32,127 bases of DNA. Origin: an uncultured Collinsella sp. (GTDB lineage: Bacteria; Actinomycetota; Coriobacteriia; Coriobacteriales; Coriobacteriaceae). The DNA lies in the NCBI GenBank assembly GCA_900556875.1, contig USQQ01000019.1, positions 1 to 32,127 of the forward strand, written 5' to 3'. Both the position numbers and the translations under genes were made by a program. This document shows positions 1 to 6,763 of this stretch, one piece after another (the first letter of the stretch is position 1; every line of letters starts with the position of its first letter). The notes under the pieces are model-generated. The model saw nothing but the letters and a program-made list of their open reading frames with translations. It made no database searches and was not told where the DNA came from.

Positions 1-68
1 GAGTTCCGCACGAGCCGGAGAGCACTTAATGTGCTCTCCGTGCGAGCAGGACTGTAGAGCAGGAAACC
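1..68 (-). repeat. Left-truncated copy of capped-hairpin repeat family A
   Basis: On the minus strand this matches the caps at 4773-4841 and 23134-23202. The inner hairpin has arms GGAGAGCAC (17-25) and GTGCTCTCC (31-39) around TTAAT, and the flanking blocks are shared. The element is cut by the window start, so the left stem arm is not visible. The right arm should begin near 64 and continue past position 70. Confidence 0.8.
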
Positions 69-195
69 TTGTATACGCCCGCTCGCTCCCGAGGGGCATC
101 TCTCATGCAAAAACTTTTGTTGGGTAAAGTCCGAGGTCAGTGGCGTTTTATACCGAGAATTTCAAAAAAAGTTGAAAATTCATTACAAATTTGCG

Positions 196-222
196 TTGAC
201 TTTAGGTAACTAAAGTTACATA
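196..222 (+). promoter_or_regulatory. Probable cstA promoter with overlapping operator
   Basis: A -35-like TTGACT (196-201) is followed by TACATA (217-222). The spacer of 15 bp is short. A palindrome, ACTTTAG-GTAA-CTAAAGT, occupies 199-216 between the two boxes, where a bound protein would block RNA polymerase. The binding protein is unknown; the placement is what suggests an operator. Confidence 0.4.
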
Positions 223-302
223 CTCCTTTTCAACCACTGGGGGATGTGAACCGCACGGATCGTTCGCATCATGATTGAAGAGGATTTCTTAGACATGTTC
301 AC

Positions 303-430
303 GCATCAGCTAAACATTATCAGCGTAGTAATTATCTGATGCGGGTTAGCACATACAGCTAGCCCGTACGATAACGGGCGGCTGATGAAGATGAGGGCCG
401 TCGAGCGCAACCGACGGCCCTCATTTTTTA
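303..430 (+). promoter_or_regulatory. Structured cstA leader with intrinsic terminator and competing pairings
   Basis: A 13-bp hairpin (391-403 with 412-424, 8-nt loop) followed by a T run forms a good intrinsic terminator 35 nt before cstA. Upstream, GCATCAG (303-309) can pair with CTGATGC (336-342), or the overlapping CATCAGC (304-310) can pair with GCTGATG (381-387). These two pairings exclude each other. Small hairpins lie at 343-364 and 363-378. The arrangement looks like an attenuator or riboswitch-like leader. It matches no class I recognise, so no ligand is proposed. It could also be the terminator of an upstream transcript. Confidence 0.45.
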
Positions 431-464
431 TGTCTGAGAAGTTCTTTTTAGAGGAGGAAATGTA

Positions 465-2354
465 ATGAACGGAGTTTTGCTCATGGTTGTGGCCGCGGCG
501 GTGCTCGCCTGCGGCTATCTGGGCTATGGCCGATGGCTGGCCAACAAGTGGGGCGTTGACAAAGAGGCCCTCACGCCGGCCAAGCGCATGAAGGACGGCA
601 AGAGCTTCTCGCCCGTCTCCGCCTTCACCGCGTTCTCGCACCAGTTCAGCTCGATCTGCGGTGCTGGCCCTGTCACGGGTACGATCGTCGCCATGGCCTT
701 TGGCTGGCTGCCCGTCGTGCTCTGGGTCCTCGTCGGCGGCATCTTCTTTGGCGCCGTCCACGACTTTGGCGCCCTGTACGCCTCGATGAAGAACAACGGC
801 AAGTCGCTCGCTCAGCTCATCGAGAAGTACATCGGCAAGACCGGCCGTCGCCTGTTCCTGCTGTTCTGCTGGCTGTTCTGCATCATCGTCATCGCCGCCT
901 TCACCGACATGGTCTGCAAGACGTTCATGTTCACCCCGGCCGTTGACGCTTCTGGTGCTGCTACCGGTGCCATCGACTTCACCAAGTCCTATGCCGCCGG
1001 CTGCGCTGGTACCATCTCCATCCTGTTCACCTTCGTCGCTATCGCCTTTGGTTGGGCCCAGAAGAAGTTCAACCTCACCGGCGCTGCCGAGTTTGTCACT
1101 GGCGTGGTGCTCATGGTTCTCATGTTTGCCGTCGGCATGCAGTTCCCGGTCTACCTGGACAAGTTCCAGTGGTTCGCCGTTGTCATGGTCTACCTGGTCT
1201 TTGCTGGCGCCATGCCCATCCAGATGCTCAAGACCCCTCGCGACTACCTCACTTCCATCATGATGATCGTCATGATCGCCTGCGCTGTCCTCGGTATCGT
1301 CGTCCTGGGTGTTAACGGCCAGGCCACCATCACCGCTCCGGCCTTTACCGGCTTCTCCAGCGCTTCTGGCATGATGTTCCCGGTCCTGTTTGTTTCCGTT
1401 GCCTGCGGTGCCCTCTCCGGCTTCCACAGCCTCGTTTCTTCTGGTACCTCCTCCAAGCAGGTCGAGAAGGAGCAGGACGCCGTCAAGGTCGGTTACGGCG
1501 CCATGATCGTCGAGTCCTTCGTCGGCATCCTTGCCATCATCGTCGCCGGCATCATGTTCTCCGATATGAACACCGTCGGCACCGGTGCCCTCAACGCCGG
1601 CGTCGCTTCCACCCCGTTCCAGATCTTCGCCGCTGGCATCTCCCGCGGTATGCAGGCCTTCGGTGTTGACGGCACGCTCGCTACCGTCTTCATGACCATG
1701 AACGTCTCCGCTCTGGCCCTGACCTCGCTCGATGCCGTCGCCCGCATCGCCCGCACCTCGTTCTCCGAGTTCTTTGCCCAGACCAACGACGCCCTGGCCA
1801 TCGAGTCCAAGGCCGGCTACATGAAGGTTCTCGGCAACCCCTGGTTCGCCACGGTCGTCACCCTGCTTCCCGGTCTCGCCCTCGCCTTTGGCGGCTATGC
1901 CAACATCTGGCCGCTCTTTGGTGCTTCCAACCAGCTGCTCGGCGGCATGACCATGATCACCCTCGCCGTGTTCTGCAAGTGCACCGGCCGCAAGGGCTGG
2001 ATGCTCTACGTGCCCGTCGCCTTCCTGCTCTGCTGCACCTTCACCTCGCTGGTCCAGAGCGCCATGGGCTGCATGACCGCTGTCCAGGCTTACGGCTTCT
2101 TCGGCACCATCCCGGCTACCGCCACCACGGCCGCCGTCTCCGTCGCCGCCACCAAGGGCTTGCAGCTCGTTTTCGCCGTCCTGCTGATGGTCCTGGGCCT
2201 CATCGTCGCCGTCAACTGCCTCAAGGAGTTCTTCGGCAAGGAGGCCGGCTCCATGCCTGATGAGGAGCCCGAGTGGTCCGAGATGGGCAAGGCCGAGTAC
2301 GGTCGCGCCGCTGCCGCTGAAGCTCCTGCCGACGCCGAGGCCGCCAAGGCCTAG
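465..2354 (+). CDS. cstA: CstA-family carbon starvation transporter (pyruvate/peptide uptake)
   Basis: A 629-residue polytopic inner-membrane protein of the CstA family (Pfam CstA). Members import pyruvate or peptides and are induced when preferred carbon runs out. The hydrophobic N-terminal segment, the GIFFGAVHDFGALYASMKN region near residues 91-109 and repeated glycine-rich helices along the length are typical. It is shorter than E. coli CstA (about 700 residues). The soluble C-terminal tail is Glu/Ala-rich. The start is fixed by GAGGAGG at 451-457, 7 nt before ATG. It is monocistronic: it has its own structured leader upstream and a strong terminator downstream. Substrate specificity (pyruvate versus peptides) cannot be read from the sequence. 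Confidence 0.93.
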   Translation: MNGVLLMVVAAAVLACGYLGYGRWLANKWGVDKEALTPAKRMKDGKSFSPVSAFTAFSHQFSSICGAGPVTGTIVAMAFGWLPVVLWVLVGGIFFGAVHDFGALYASMKNNGKSLAQLIEKYIGKTGRRLFLLFCWLFCIIVIAAFTDMVCKTFMFTPAVDASGAATGAIDFTKSYAAGCAGTISILFTFVAIAFGWAQKKFNLTGAAEFVTGVVLMVLMFAVGMQFPVYLDKFQWFAVVMVYLVFAGAMPIQMLKTPRDYLTSIMMIVMIACAVLGIVVLGVNGQATITAPAFTGFSSASGMMFPVLFVSVACGALSGFHSLVSSGTSSKQVEKEQDAVKVGYGAMIVESFVGILAIIVAGIMFSDMNTVGTGALNAGVASTPFQIFAAGISRGMQAFGVDGTLATVFMTMNVSALALTSLDAVARIARTSFSEFFAQTNDALAIESKAGYMKVLGNPWFATVVTLLPGLALAFGGYANIWPLFGASNQLLGGMTMITLAVFCKCTGRKGWMLYVPVAFLLCCTFTSLVQSAMGCMTAVQAYGFFGTIPATATTAAVSVAATKGLQLVFAVLLMVLGLIVAVNCLKEFFGKEAGSMPDEEPEWSEMGKAEYGRAAAAEAPADAEAAKA

Positions 2355-2393
2355 TCGGTCGGACGGGTTGAATCTCCCATCTATTTGACTCGG

Positions 2394-2432
2394 AAAGACC
2401 GGGTCCGCAATCAAGCGGACCCGGTCTTTTTT
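2394..2432 (+). terminator. Intrinsic terminator of cstA
   Basis: A perfect 15-bp stem (2394-2408 with 2415-2429) with a 6-nt loop and a T tract lies 40 nt after the cstA stop. Confidence 0.92.
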
Positions 2433-2537
2433 CTTGTGAGAACAGGTGGTGCAAGGGCGTTCTCGCAGATGTTTTGCGTGGATAGGCTCGTGCGTTGTAC
2501 CATATGGACGTATATGTGTGCATATGAAAGGGGCCCC

Positions 2538-4730
2538 GTGGCCAAGACGGTATATTCCGATAATCAAAACAATGTCGATGCTCTGGCTGAGCGTCTGAGC
2601 AGCCAGACGTCGCTTTCTGCCGAGCGCGCCAAGCTGGTTGCCTACGACCTGCTCTGCCGCAAGGCGCTCAAGATTAAGTCGAGCGCGCTGGCGCAGATTT
2701 TCCGCTCCGTCGATAAGGAATGCGACACCAAGGCGATGCGCGATGAGCTTATCGCGGCAAATATCGTGACCAAGATCGAGGGCAGCGGCATTAACGGGCG
2801 CCCGGCGTTCTATACCATCAATGTCGAGATCCGCGATGCTCAGGAGCAGCCTGCCGAGTCCGTCGAAGATTTTGTCGTCGAGGATTCCGCTGACGTGCCT
2901 GCTGTGGAAGAAGTTGCTCCGCGTGAGCATGTTGATACCGATGAGTTGCTCCATGAGAACGTCGTGCGTGCCTTTACGGCCAAGGCAGGACGCGGCGGTT
3001 TTGGCGGGGGTGGCAAGCGCGATGCGCAGCGTCGCGCTCAGCAGGAGCGCTTCCGTCGCGCCGTTGCTCAAAAGGGTGAAACGGATGCCGAGGCTGTTGA
3101 GAACGAGGTTGCTGCCGAGTCGCAGAGGCCCGCGAAGGAGCAAAAGCCCGTGGAGGCCCAGGAGCCCCAGCGTCGCCGTGGTGCCCACTTTAAGGCTGCG
3201 CAGCAGGATGTCGCGCGTGAGGTTGAAGAGCCTTCCGAGGTTGCAGACGATGTTGAGGAGTCTGCCAAGAGGGCTCCGGGTTCGTGTCGTCCCGGCCGCG
3301 GTTTTGCGGGACGCGCGTATCCCGTAAAGCGTCAGGAGAAGGGCGAGCCGGCTTCGATCGCTCAGGCCGAGAAGGCCGAACAAACCGAGAAAACCGTTGA
3401 GCCGGCGACTCGCGAGCAGAAGCCTGTTGAGCCGCAGCTTGAGGTTGATGCCGAGGCCAAGGGTCAGCAGCCTACTGATGAGCGGACGGAGCAGAGCGCG
3501 TCGAGCAAGCCTCGCCGCCGTCGCCATCGTGGGGGCCGCAGTTCCCATGCCGAGACTGCAACCGAGAAGACCACGCCGCAGGACGAGGATGTGACTGCCG
3601 AGGTTTCTTCGGGGCAGCCTAAGCGCCAGTCGGCGAAGGAGAGCAAGTCCGATCGTCCGCAGAAGCAGGCGTCTATGCCAAAGCGCGAGCGCAATTTCCA
3701 AGGCGATTCTAAGCGCAAGTCTCAGAAGAAACCGGAGTCTGCCGTAGCAGATACTGCTACCCAGCAGCCCGAGTTGGCCGTCCACGGCGAGGTATCGGCG
3801 TTTGCCCTTGCCCGCGTTTTGGGCAGGCAGCTGCTCAAAGTTGTCCCTACGCCTACGGCGCTCTCTAAGATCAAGGAGCAGCAGACTCAAATTGTTAAGG
3901 TCGAGGGCAAGGACGGCAAAAAGGCGCCGCAGCGCACTCAGCACAACGAGATGTCCAACCGCAAGATTGCCGAGGAAATCGCAATCATCCAGGCTTGGAT
4001 CGAGCAAAACCGAGGTGCCGATACGCCGGTTGCCTCGCGCCGCCAGCGTGCCTACCAGATTTTTAACGATGAGAAGGCCTTTGACGGCAAGCACGGCGAG
4101 CGCCTAATTCGGCGTATGACCGAAAAGGGCATCAGCATGCAGGCGATTAAGGTCGCCCCCAACCGCCCCGTTCACTTTACGGGTTTCTTTACGCTGGGCG
4201 CCGATAAGCCGTTCATTATGGTCGAGAACCTGGACACCTACGACGAGATCGTCAGGCTGCTGCGTGGCCGCAAGCACGCCAAGCTCTTTGGCATCAAGGT
4301 GGGCGGCGTGATTTTTGGCGGCGGATGCAAGGCGAGCGTCTCGCATGCCCTGGACGATTATCTGGCTGAGATCGGCTATCGCTTTAACTACGTCTACTAC
4401 GTGGGCGATATCGACCGCGAGGGCGCGCGCATCGTCGAGCAGGCTCGCAATGCCAATGTGGTTGAGATTCGCCTGCATGCCGGCATGTACCGCGCCATGC
4501 TCGCCGAGCATAAGCGTCGCGTGAAGGCCGGCGGCGAGTGCGAGCCCGCGGCTGCCAACCAGGGCGTGCCGCAGAACTTGGCGGCGACGATCAAGGATCT
4601 GCCCATGGTCACGCGCGTGCAGTTCCGCAATGTGCTGCGCGAGGGCGGGCGCATTCCGCAGGAGATTCTGATGACCGCTGACTATCGGGATGGCGACTCG
4701 GGAAGCTTCGACCGCATGCTGAACAATTAA
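2538..4730 (+). CDS. Orphan JetD-like DUF2220/Toprim protein with winged-helix N-terminus
   Basis: Starting at GTG 2538 (GAAAGGGG just upstream) the protein has 730 residues. An in-frame ATG at 2514 is an alternative; starts further upstream fall within the cstA terminator. Residues about 10-100 look like a winged-helix DNA-binding fold. Residues about 105-460 are low-complexity and rich in Glu, Lys, Arg, Gln and Pro, probably disordered. The C-terminal 240 residues resemble the DUF2220 domain of Wadjet JetD, a topoisomerase VI/Spo11-type Toprim nuclease. Candidate metal ligands are E563 in VENLDTYDE and D624/D626 in GDIDREG. No JetA, JetB or JetC gene lies nearby, so this is not a standard Wadjet operon. 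DNA cleavage is inferred from the retained Toprim residues; the biological role is unknown. Confidence 0.72.
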   Translation: MAKTVYSDNQNNVDALAERLSSQTSLSAERAKLVAYDLLCRKALKIKSSALAQIFRSVDKECDTKAMRDELIAANIVTKIEGSGINGRPAFYTINVEIRDAQEQPAESVEDFVVEDSADVPAVEEVAPREHVDTDELLHENVVRAFTAKAGRGGFGGGGKRDAQRRAQQERFRRAVAQKGETDAEAVENEVAAESQRPAKEQKPVEAQEPQRRRGAHFKAAQQDVAREVEEPSEVADDVEESAKRAPGSCRPGRGFAGRAYPVKRQEKGEPASIAQAEKAEQTEKTVEPATREQKPVEPQLEVDAEAKGQQPTDERTEQSASSKPRRRRHRGGRSSHAETATEKTTPQDEDVTAEVSSGQPKRQSAKESKSDRPQKQASMPKRERNFQGDSKRKSQKKPESAVADTATQQPELAVHGEVSAFALARVLGRQLLKVVPTPTALSKIKEQQTQIVKVEGKDGKKAPQRTQHNEMSNRKIAEEIAIIQAWIEQNRGADTPVASRRQRAYQIFNDEKAFDGKHGERLIRRMTEKGISMQAIKVAPNRPVHFTGFFTLGADKPFIMVENLDTYDEIVRLLRGRKHAKLFGIKVGGVIFGGGCKASVSHALDDYLAEIGYRFNYVYYVGDIDREGARIVEQARNANVVEIRLHAGMYRAMLAEHKRRVKAGGECEPAAANQGVPQNLAATIKDLPMVTRVQFRNVLREGGRIPQEILMTADYRDGDSGSFDRMLNN

Positions 4731-4738
4731 ATTCCGCC

Positions 4739-4875
4739 GGCCCCGGGAGAGCGGGGACACCGGCTTAGGTTTCCTGCTCTACAGTCCTGCTCACGACGGA
4801 GGCCACATTAAGTGGCCTCCTGTTCGTGCGGAACTCGCGATAAACCTAAGCCGGTGTCCCCGCTCTCCCGGGGCC
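4739..4875 (+). repeat. Capped long hairpin, family A, copy after the JetD-like gene
   Basis: Two perfect 34-bp inverted arms (4739-4772 and 4842-4875) enclose a 69-nt cap. The cap contains its own hairpin, GGAGGCCAC (4798-4806) with GTGGCCTCC (4812-4820) around ATTAA. The cap matches the copies at 1-68 and 23134-23202; the outer 25 bp or so of stem do not. The element starts 8 nt after the stop codon. There is no T tract after the stem, so it is not a classical intrinsic terminator. Confidence 0.92.
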
Positions 4876-4978
4876 TGTCGTGGCTTGGTCGTTGCATGCG
4901 GCTCGCTTTTCGGAACGGGGCTGACGGATACGTTCCGAAATCTACCACCGTCGCTGTACAGGGTGTCTATAAAGAGCC
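4876..4978. other. Intergenic stretch without recognisable feature
   Basis: No ORF with a ribosome binding site or family signature was seen between the long hairpin and the terminal-inverted-repeat element. Confidence 0.6.
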
Positions 4979-5208
4979 GTGGCCAAAAAACATCAAATAT
5001 GAGTACTGATACTCTTTTAGTAGCAGTAATTTTGACCACATTTAAGGTGATTTGACGTGTCGATCGAGCAGATAAGCTGCCGTATCTCCTCAAGTGTTCA
5101 TTAAAGGAAGACCTTGATGCGAATAAGTCTCATTAAGATCTTCTTTTATTAACGAAAATAATGTAGCTACAACGGTAACAGTACTCATATTTGCCGTATT
5201 TTGGCCAC
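4979..5208. mobile_element. 230-bp MITE-like element with 30-bp terminal inverted repeats
   Basis: The ends at 4979-5008 and 5179-5208 are inverted copies matching at 27 of 30 positions; each contains TGGCCAAAA and AAATATGAGTACTG. The interior is AT-rich, unlike the surroundings, and carries no credible ORF. No clear target-site duplication is visible. The size, terminal repeats and lack of coding capacity fit a non-autonomous miniature element; a remnant of a larger element is also possible. Confidence 0.55.
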
Positions 5209-5246
5209 AGTCCTTCGGAGAGTCCTCGAAAATAGTCCCGAGCCGG

Positions 5247-5295
5247 CACTTGGGGACGTTCCTATAATGTCGGCACTTAGGAACGTCCCCAAGTG
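5247..5295. repeat. REP-like palindrome
   Basis: Perfect 18-bp inverted arms (5247-5264 and 5278-5295) flank a 13-nt loop. The block CGGCACTT occurs both before the left arm and inside the loop, so the unit is part direct and part inverted repeat. This is the style of REP sequences mobilised by RAYT transposases; no such transposase is in the window. Confidence 0.6.
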
Positions 5296-5300
5296 TCGAC

Positions 5301-5556
5301 ACCGCGTCTGCCTGCGGCGGCCGCGCGCCGCTGCGTCGCTCCGCATCCTTGCGGGTTCGGATCCCTCCGCTTGGCGGCGTTGGCTCGATTTGCTTGACGT
5401 GAGGGGCTCTTGGCTGGTGTGGGACGGAGGGATTCCGCGTCTGCCTGCGGCATCCGCGCCCCGCTGCGTCGCTTCGCTCCTTGCGTGCTGCGCTGGAAAA
5501 CGCTTCGCGTTTCCTCAGCTCCGCACCCTTGCGGGTTCGAATCCCTCCACTTGCCC
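5301..5556. repeat. Two GC-rich direct repeats ending in tRNA T-arm-like sequence
   Basis: The blocks at about 5301-5375 and 5433-5555 share CGCGTCTGCCTGCGGC near the start, CGCTGCGTCGCT in the middle and CTTGCGGGTTCG followed by ATCCCTCC at the end. The second carries an extra stretch of about 45 bp. The ends resemble a tRNA T-arm. In addition, the 16 bp at 5420-5435 duplicate the 3' end of tRNA-Gln (5610-5625). ORFs crossing this region have the composition of translated tRNA-flank DNA and no ribosome binding site. Confidence 0.55.
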
Positions 5557-5558
5557 AC

Positions 5559-5595
5559 GAAAAAGCGCTTCAGGTCCATAAGGGCCTGGAGCGCT
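5559..5595 (-). terminator. Terminator of tRNA-Gln
   Basis: On the minus strand, AGCGCTCCAGG pairs with CCTGAAGCGCT (one mismatch) and is followed by a T run. It lies 14 nt beyond the tRNA 3' end. Confidence 0.75.
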
Positions 5596-5608
5596 ATATT
5601 CTTTGGGG

Positions 5609-5680
5609 CTGGGACGGAGGGATTCGAACCCCCAACAGCCGGCACCAAAAACCGGAGTTCTACCGTTGAACTACGTCCCA
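5609..5680 (-). tRNA. tRNA-Gln (anticodon UUG)
   Basis: The minus strand folds as a cloverleaf. The acceptor arm is TGGGACG paired with CGTCCCA, the anticodon stem CCGGT/GCCGG encloses the loop TTTTGGT with anticodon TTG, and the T-arm contains GGTTCGAATCC. The discriminator base is G at 5609. The 3' CCA does not appear to be encoded. Confidence 0.93.
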
Positions 5681-5718
5681 ATGTTTGGTGTTGCCCAAAA
5701 GCAACTCGTCTAGTTTAC

Positions 5719-6624
5719 CTAATCTGCGAGGGCATCGCAAACGCCGTCGAGTAGGCGTACGGCGAGGGTCTGCGCGTCGCTGGCCGTAAAGGTGCCGTTG
5801 TAACGCGTCATGCCGGTGAGCTCGATGCGAATTCGTGCCGGCTTTTGCTGTGCGGCGACATTGGCGGTACGGATGCGCTGGGCCAGGTTGTGGCACTCGG
5901 CGAGGGCGATCGTGGCGCGCGGGGCGGCGTCTGCAGGCAACTCGTCGCTTGCGATCTCGAGCACCAGGTCGACATCGGTCGGAACCTCGGAATCGCAAAG
6001 CATCATGCCGCTGCTGTCGGTCGTCGCCGTGGCGATGTTCCACATGCGCGATGCTACGCTGCGCGCGATAGGGTCCTCGCCGATGACGGCAATCTGGAAA
6101 CGCTCGAGCACGTTGGCGGCGCGCGCAAAACCGATGCGAGACTCGGCTTCGGTGACCGAGGGCTTGCCCTCCCACACATGGTGCAGGCGGTTGATGTAGG
6201 CGTAGGTGTCCTGGAAGGCCATGCCGTCGGCAAACAGGCCGACATTTTCCTGGAACTGCTGCAGGGCGGCCTCGGTATGCGGACCAAAGTAGCCGTCGTC
6301 TTCGCCACAGGCAAAGCCCAAAACGTTGAGAGCGCGCTGCAGGGCCTGCACATCGGCGCCATGGAAATTGGGCATGCGCAGATACAGGGTGCGGTCGCCC
6401 AGCTTATACGAGGCGTCGACCAGGGCGCTCCAACAGGGGATATCGACGGCATGACCGGCAGCAAGGCCGCTGTCGAGCCTGAAGGTGCTGACGGCCTGCT
6501 CGGTGGTGGTGCCAAAGCGCTTGTCGACAACCTCGGCGTCATCGATTGTATAGCCGAGCTGCAGAAGGCGGGACTGAACATCCTCGACGGCTGCTCCCTG
6601 CATGCCCGTGGTAATAGGTTCCAT
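5719..6624 (-). CDS. Peptidoglycan-binding protein with degenerate Amidase_3-like domain (CwlM-like)
   Basis: 301 residues, no signal peptide. Residues about 1-75 and 76-150 are two PG_binding_1 repeats (GMQGAAVEDVQSRLLQLGY and GADVQALQRALNVLGF). The C-terminal part, about 170-301, has the outline of an Amidase_3 domain: VDLVLEIASDEL sits where active enzymes have the zinc-binding SIHAN strand, and RIELTGMTRYNG sits where they have the catalytic-glutamate strand. The histidines are missing, so catalysis is unlikely. The architecture matches mycobacterial CwlM, a cytoplasmic regulator of peptidoglycan precursor synthesis; that comparison is an inference. GAAAGGGG precedes the ATG. The gene is 34 nt upstream of the tRNA (5681-5718 is the gap) and downstream of the polyprenyl synthase, which fits a cell-envelope role. 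Confidence 0.7.
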   Translation of the reverse strand: MEPITTGMQGAAVEDVQSRLLQLGYTIDDAEVVDKRFGTTTEQAVSTFRLDSGLAAGHAVDIPCWSALVDASYKLGDRTLYLRMPNFHGADVQALQRALNVLGFACGEDDGYFGPHTEAALQQFQENVGLFADGMAFQDTYAYINRLHHVWEGKPSVTEAESRIGFARAANVLERFQIAVIGEDPIARSVASRMWNIATATTDSSGMMLCDSEVPTDVDLVLEIASDELPADAAPRATIALAECHNLAQRIRTANVAAQQKPARIRIELTGMTRYNGTFTASDAQTLAVRLLDGVCDALAD

Positions 6625-6763
6625 GAACGAACCCCTTTCGGCGTACCATTCGTACTATTTTGAGCGTGTGTCGGATAGACAACGCGAGACAATTTATAAA
6701 CATGCACTCAATAGTGTAGCAACTTGTACCCAAACTCGCTGCCCACAGGTTTTATGACCCCCG

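Noticed and set aside
306..4094. Very long open frame antisense to cstA and the JetD-like gene (about 1260 codons)
   Set aside because: It is a codon-bias shadow: the high-GC sense genes leave the opposite frame open. It has no ribosome binding site, has low-complexity composition and crosses a terminator.
2385..4730. Start of the JetD-like gene at 2385
   Set aside because: That start would place the N-terminus inside the cstA terminator hairpin; GTG 2538 has a good ribosome binding site.
2538..4730. Complete Wadjet defence system
   Set aside because: Only a JetD-like C-terminal domain is present; neighbours on both sides are unrelated and no JetA, JetB or JetC gene is seen.
4739..4875. Explaining the long hairpins as simple intrinsic terminators
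   Set aside because: The stems are far longer than needed, have no T tract, carry a conserved structured cap, and at 23103 a normal terminator follows anyway. A 3'-end processing role is not excluded.
5090..5681. Minus-strand ORFs over the repeat region next to tRNA-Gln
   Set aside because: The translations derive from the tRNA, T-arm-like repeats and the REP palindrome; no ribosome binding site or protein family is evident.
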